From Bacteroidales bacterium (GTDB taxonomy: Bacteria > Bacteroidota > Bacteroidia > Bacteroidales > P3), in NCBI GenBank assembly GCA_031271725.1, contig JAISVE010000037.1, positions 1-10,759 of the forward strand: 10,759 nt of DNA. Direction: 5' to 3'. This document shows, piece after piece, positions 7,492 to 10,759 of the stretch. A program made the translations under genes and the position numbers. Under the pieces are notes generated by a model. It had not been told where the DNA came from. It worked only from the letters and a program-made list of their open reading frames with translations, and made no database searches. Position 1 is the first letter of the stretch. The number at the start of each line of letters is the position of its first letter.

Positions 7492-8965
7492 AACCTTCTA
7501 AGTTACGATTATGTCCGGCAAAAATCGCTTCGTCTATGTAGAAACCGCCGAAATCGGAAGAAAAATGTTTTATGTGATTTTGAAATTTTAAGTTTTTGCT
7601 GCTTTCCAAACCTACAAAATTTACTCTGTTGTAGGGCAATTTTCTTGAAAAGACATCTGTATAAACAATGCTGCTGTCCGGTATAAATTTCAAATTATCT
7701 TCACTGTAGGCGTTTACTAATTTATCGGGTATTTTTCCTGTTTGATAAAGATATGCTCCTTCAACAGCATATTTATCCTTTAATATGAAAGTTTTTTCCG
7801 GTTGTTGACTCACAAATTCTGCAAGTGCTTTGTTGTTTTGGTAATCGAAATAATTATTCGGAAAAACCGCAAAGAAAAAATTCCACACAAGCATTGCTGC
7901 CGTGATATATTTTACTGCAACAATATTAAAATCGAATATTGAGCGTATGAATATTACAAGCAAAAAAGGCAACATTACCATAAATTCTGAATTTCCATGA
8001 GAATAAAACGCAAAGGCAAATTGCAAAATAAAAATAATTATATGGGTGAGTATAAAGTTACGCTCCGGTTGTTGAGCATTGCGAAGTTTGCCAAGTTTTA
8101 CGGTCTTAAAAAACTTTATCAAAAACATAAACACTAAAAACAACACAAGCGGAATTACCGCATAAAAAACGGGAACTAATTTTAACACTTGAACAATTGT
8201 GCCGTGTACTTGAAAGAAAGTTCTGAAAAAAGTTACGGGAGTTATTAGAATGTTCAACATGCCTACGCTTGTTTCCGCGCTGTCGGAAAAATAGTATGAG
8301 GCGGCGAAGTGTATCAGGTTTGTGAGATTGAGTTGTTCTTTAAGATAAAATACCAGCACTAAGGAGTATGTGATTGGCACTAATAATGCCGGAAGTACAA
8401 AAACTGCAAGATTGCGAAAACGTGCGCCACCTGTCATTAAAACGCCTGCAAATAATCCTATCGCCCAAAATAAATGTATTTGATGAAAGAGGCAGGCAAT
8501 ACAAATAAAAGTACCGCAAAAAAATAAATACAATGCTCGCCTCATTAACAAAAACCTTAAATAAAACCACGAAGCAAGCAGAGAAAAGAATATCGGAATA
8601 ATATATGTTTCCGCCTCTACGGCAAAGCGCATTACGCCAAAACAGGCTGCAACAAAAAGCACAAGAATATTGTTTTTAACTATTTTGCGCAGCAGCCATA
8701 AACTTGCCAAGGCAAATAGAGCATTAACTAAAGACATGACTTTAATAGCATCTGCATTGTAAAAGAAAAATTTCACTATGCCATAAATGCAAAAATTAAA
8801 ACTCTTGTATAACAAATGGTGGCTGTCGAACAAATCGGCACCCCATTTAACAGCCGCAGCATAGTGCACAGAGTCATTTAGCGGATTGTTATTGGGAAAA
8901 AACAAATAGGCAATAACTATAATTATTGCAACAGAAACTTCATAAACCGAAATTTGTTTTTTCAT
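7484..8965 (-). CDS. Polytopic inner-membrane protein, possible GT-C-type glycosyltransferase
   Basis: 493 aa. A hydrophobic N-terminal segment (7-23) is followed by a polar loop (24-56) containing LNDSVHY with Asn30/Asp31 and a later DSHH. About ten further hydrophobic segments follow, roughly at 58-70, 75-93, 99-114, 121-139, 144-178, 186-208, 262-286, 304-321, 327-344 and 350-368. A soluble C-terminal domain takes up about 372-493. Many membrane helices, an acidic residue in the first large outer loop and a soluble tail fit the GT-C glycosyltransferase plan (ArnT/PMT-like), but no family-defining motif is clear, so this is structural inference. A conserved-looking VEAETYIIP (116-124) marks the fourth/fifth helix region. 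The ATG (8963-8965) is chosen for the MKK start and its distance from a good promoter. The leader is A-rich without a Shine-Dalgarno site. The gene overlaps the following barrel fusion gene by 8 bp, suggesting a shared envelope role. A transporter or an uncharacterised conserved membrane family are alternatives. Confidence 0.6.
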   Translation of the reverse strand: MKKQISVYEVSVAIIIVIAYLFFPNNNPLNDSVHYAAAVKWGADLFDSHHLLYKSFNFCIYGIVKFFFYNADAIKVMSLVNALFALASLWLLRKIVKNNILVLFVAACFGVMRFAVEAETYIIPIFFSLLASWFYLRFLLMRRALYLFFCGTFICIACLFHQIHLFWAIGLFAGVLMTGGARFRNLAVFVLPALLVPITYSLVLVFYLKEQLNLTNLIHFAASYYFSDSAETSVGMLNILITPVTFFRTFFQVHGTIVQVLKLVPVFYAVIPLVLFLVFMFLIKFFKTVKLGKLRNAQQPERNFILTHIIIFILQFAFAFYSHGNSEFMVMLPFLLVIFIRSIFDFNIVAVKYITAAMLVWNFFFAVFPNNYFDYQNNKALAEFVSQQPEKTFILKDKYAVEGAYLYQTGKIPDKLVNAYSEDNLKFIPDSSIVYTDVFSRKLPYNRVNFVGLESSKNLKFQNHIKHFSSDFGGFYIDEAIFAGHNRNLEGYE

Positions 8966-8983
8966 TTTTCACGAAAATTTTCA

Positions 8984-8991
8984 CAAAGATA
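8984..8991 (-). promoter_or_regulatory. Bacteroidota-type -7 promoter box for the membrane-protein/barrel operon
   Basis: On the minus strand the bases read TATCTTTG, an exact match to the Bacteroidota primary sigma -7 consensus TAnnTTTG, ending 18 bases before the ATG. About 20 bases upstream there is a T-rich run (part of the pckA terminator stem) instead of a clean TTTG -33 box. The predicted leader is very short and contains the palindrome GAAAATTTTC (8973-8982). The match and spacing are good, the -33 element is weak. Confidence 0.6.
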
Positions 8992-9004
8992 GGACTTGTA
9001 TATG

Positions 9005-9040
9005 AAAAAGCCGCTTGAATTATTTTCCAAACGGCTTTTT
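9005..9040 (-). terminator. Bidirectional intrinsic terminator downstream of pckA
   Basis: AAAAAGCCG (9005-9013) pairs perfectly with CGGCTTTTT (9032-9040). A C.A mismatch and a further TTG/CAA helix extend the stem inward, leaving a 10-base AT-rich loop. Read on the minus strand the GC-rich stem is followed by five Ts, and on the plus strand by six, so it can stop RNA from either side. It lies about 200 bases after the pckA stop and directly before the promoter of the next operon. Confidence 0.8.
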
Positions 9041-9070
9041 TACTATTAAACTTATATAAAGTAGTCATAT

Positions 9071-9207
9071 GCGAGGCGGCAAACGAGAATATAAGGGAGC
9101 GTACTAATGGTACGTGACCGAATATTCGAGTGCAGACAAAATCGCGATTAAGCGAGAGCAGAGGCAAAACTTGTTTTGACTATGCCGAGCACGAGCGATT
9201 TAATTGC
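9071..9207 (+). repeat. Extended inverted-repeat element (possible dispersed repeat or structured RNA) with tandem G.A mismatches
   Basis: Two long imperfect hairpins follow one another. Hairpin 1 (9084-9130) has the loop TAATG (9105-9109), a 6-pair inner stem (GCGTAC/GTACGT, including one G.T), GG/CC and GAATAT/ATATTC helices, and paired GA-GA or AA-GA internal mismatches at 9097-9098/9116-9117, 9093-9094/9120-9121 and 9085-9086/9128-9129. GCA/TGC and GCGA/TCGC may extend it to 9071-9144. Hairpin 2 (9144-9207) repeats the design: GGCA/TGCC, then tandem GA at 9161-9162/9187-9188 and 9154-9155/9193-9194, an AA/GA pair at 9150-9151/9197-9198 and a basal GCGATT/AATTGC helix. Tandem G.A pairs stabilise RNA only if the plus strand is transcribed; on the minus strand they become C.T mismatches. 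No plausible coding frame was seen. It resembles repeat-like intergenic DNA that I recall from Bacteroidales genomes, but that recollection is unverified. Confidence 0.55.
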
Positions 9208-9223
9208 GAAGCAATAACTTTCG

Positions 9224-9239
9224 AAGCAGATGACTGCTT
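9224..9239 (-). other. Small hairpin at the pckA stop codon
   Basis: A perfect 6-base inverted repeat (AAGCAG/CTGCTT) with a 4-base loop touches the TAA stop of pckA. No T run follows on the minus strand, so it is not a classical terminator. It could protect the mRNA 3' end or be chance. Confidence 0.3.
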
Positions 9240-10759
9240 TAGATAAGTTTCGGGCCAAAGGCAACAAGTGCCTTGCCCTCCTCATTATCGGTAAAATTGG
9301 TGAAGTTGTCGATAAACTTTTGCGCCAAGTTCTTGGCAGCGGCATCCCAAGCGGAAGCGTCTGCCCAATAGTTGCGAGGATTCAAAAGTTTGGAATCAAC
9401 ACCCGCAACGCTAACCGGAACAGCCAAATCAAATACAGGAACCTGCTCTGTTTCCGCTTTGTCTAAAGAGCCGTCAAGAATTGCGTTGATAATTGCGCGT
9501 GTGGAAGGTATGTCAATACGTTTGCCTACGCCGTAAGGGCCGCCTATCCAGCCGGTATTTACAAGGTATGCGGTTGAGCCGTGCAAGTCCATCTTCTTTA
9601 CTAATTCGCGTGCATATTCTGTGGGATGCAAGAGCAAAAACGCCGCGCCGAAGCAAGCCGAAAAAGTTGGGGTCGGCTCTTTAACTCCGCGTTCCGTACC
9701 GGCAACCTTTGCGGTGTAACCACTTAAAAATTGATATTGTGTTTGACCATGGTTTAAACGTGAAACGGGAGGCAATACGCCAAAAGCATCGGCTGTTAAA
9801 AAGATAACTTTTGAAGGGTGCCCGCCTTTTGAAACAGGTTTAACAATATTCTGAATATGCTCTATCGGATAAGAAACACGTGTGTTTTCGGTTTTTGCTG
9901 CGCTTGCGAAATCAATTTTACCTGTTGCTTCGTCATAAACAACGTTTTCTAAAAGTGCATCACGCTTTATTGCGCCGTAAATATCGGGCTCATTTTCCTT
10001 GCTGAGGTTAATACATTTTGCATAGCAACCGCCTTCAAAGTTGAAAACACCGTCATCGTCCCAGCCGTGCTCGTCATCACCGATAAGTTTGCGGTGCGGG
10101 TCGGTAGAAAGTGTTGTTTTTCCCGTGCCCGACAAGCCGAAAAAGATTGCGGTGTCACCATTTGCACCCTGGTTTGCCGAACAGTGCATGGATGCCATTC
10201 CGGCAAGGGGCAGGAAGTAATTCATAACGGAAAACAAACCTTTTTTCATTTCGCCGCCATACCATGTACCGCCGATAACAGCGCATTTTTCTGCAAGATT
10301 AAAGGCAACAAAAACTTCACTGTTCATACCGTCTTCCTTAAATTCCGGATTGCTTGCCTTGCAAGAATTAAGCAGAACAAAATCGGGCGTAAACTCCGCA
10401 AGTTCCTTTTCTGACGGACGGATAAACATATTCTTTACAAAGTGCGCCTGCCATGCAACTTCTGTAATAACACGGATTTTTATGCGGGTGTTTTCGTTCG
10501 CACCCACAAAGCCGTCTTGCACATAAAGTTTTTTATTGCTCAATTGCAACGCACTAATATTGTAGAGTTTTTTCCACATTCCGGGACTTAGAGCTTTGTT
10601 GTCTGATGATTTTTTGCCGGGAGCGGCGTTTGCCCACCAAACATGTTTTTCTTCTTCGGAGCCTTCTTCCTTTACAATGTATTTATCTTTTGGTGACCGT
10701 CCCGTGAATACGCCCGTATCAACCGTAACTGCCCCCATATCGGTAACAAAGCCTTTGTC
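9239..10759 (-). CDS. pckA: ATP-dependent phosphoenolpyruvate carboxykinase (5' end outside the window)
   Basis: Interconverts oxaloacetate + ATP and PEP + CO2 + ADP in the cytoplasm. In other organisms it starts gluconeogenesis; in succinate-forming anaerobes such as Bacteroides it often runs toward oxaloacetate. The frame is open to the right edge: upstream of the Met at 10736-10738 the codons read DKGFVTD, continuing the family pattern, so that Met is internal and roughly the first 30-40 residues are missing. Numbered from that Met: substrate-binding [10 protein letters not shown] (11-20); the [12 protein letters not shown] stretch (156-167) with the metal/substrate Lys pair; conserved His185 in SMHCSAN; the P-loop [11 protein letters not shown] (201-211); the kinase-2 acidic motif [10 protein letters not shown] (221-230); NTRVSYP (285-291) with the nucleotide-site Arg; and [12 protein letters not shown] (396-407). 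Every key residue is intact and the visible length fits the usual ~530-540 aa, so it is surely functional. It is a single gene, separated from the next operon by a terminator. Confidence 0.97.
   Translation of the reverse strand, partial: DKGFVTDMGAVTVDTGVFTGRSPKDKYIVKEEGSEEEKHVWWANAAPGKKSSDNKALSPGMWKKLYNISALQLSNKKLYVQDGFVGANENTRIKIRVITEVAWQAHFVKNMFIRPSEKELAEFTPDFVLLNSCKASNPEFKEDGMNSEVFVAFNLAEKCAVIGGTWYGGEMKKGLFSVMNYFLPLAGMASMHCSANQGANGDTAIFFGLSGTGKTTLSTDPHRKLIGDDEHGWDDDGVFNFEGGCYAKCINLSKENEPDIYGAIKRDALLENVVYDEATGKIDFASAAKTENTRVSYPIEHIQNIVKPVSKGGHPSKVIFLTADAFGVLPPVSRLNHGQTQYQFLSGYTAKVAGTERGVKEPTPTFSACFGAAFLLLHPTEYARELVKKMDLHGSTAYLVNTGWIGGPYGVGKRIDIPSTRAIINAILDGSLDKAETEQVPVFDLAVPVSVAGVDSKLLNPRNYWADASAWDAAAKNLAQKFIDNFTNFTDNEEGKALVAFGPKLI

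Noticed and set aside
8940..9167. 75-codon minus-strand open frame across the intergenic repeat
   Set aside because: It crosses the hairpin element, the terminator and the promoter and ends inside the next gene in another frame. It is best explained as a chance reading of the repeat.
1..10759. CRISPR array, tRNA/rRNA genes, insertion sequences, prophage or defence system
   Set aside because: No regularly spaced repeats, cloverleaf-like sequences, transposase/integrase motifs or known defence proteins were seen in any gene or gap.

Overview
All recognisable genes read on the minus strand. The window looks like a chromosomal piece of an anaerobic Bacteroidota, most likely a Bacteroidales relative. 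Three things point there: a protein ending in a type IX secretion (T9SS) sorting domain, a Bacteroidota-type promoter box (TAnnTTTG class) with A-rich leaders instead of Shine-Dalgarno sites, and an outer-membrane fusion protein of a type I associate with that phylum. The species cannot be named from sequence alone.

Layout in transcription order (right to left): (1) the 3' part of pckA, ATP-dependent PEP carboxykinase, entering from the right edge; (2) a ~270 bp intergenic region holding an extended inverted-repeat element and a bidirectional hairpin terminator, followed at once by a promoter; (3) a two-gene unit with an 8 bp overlap: a polytopic membrane protein with a possible GT-C-type architecture, then a very large outer-membrane protein (degenerate peptidase-like domain, WD40/TolB-like propeller, Omp85-like barrel); (4) a ~290 bp spacer with no convincing gene; (5) a tightly spaced unit: a secreted endonuclease/exonuclease/phosphatase-fold protein with a T9SS tail, a periplasmic TPR-repeat protein starting with GTG 2 bases later, and possibly the first codons of another gene at the left edge.

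Apart from pckA, the window is mainly cell-envelope and secretion biology. The EEP protein should be exported by Sec, cross the outer membrane through the T9SS and be released or anchored outside. The TPR protein and the barrel fusion look like envelope scaffold or assembly components. No phage, CRISPR array, tRNA, rRNA or transposase gene was seen. The two features most worth a second look are the intergenic element at about 9071-9207, which folds into long hairpins with repeated tandem G.A mismatches only when read on the plus strand, and the GC-rich Ala/Gly-coding insert inside the propeller of the barrel fusion gene.
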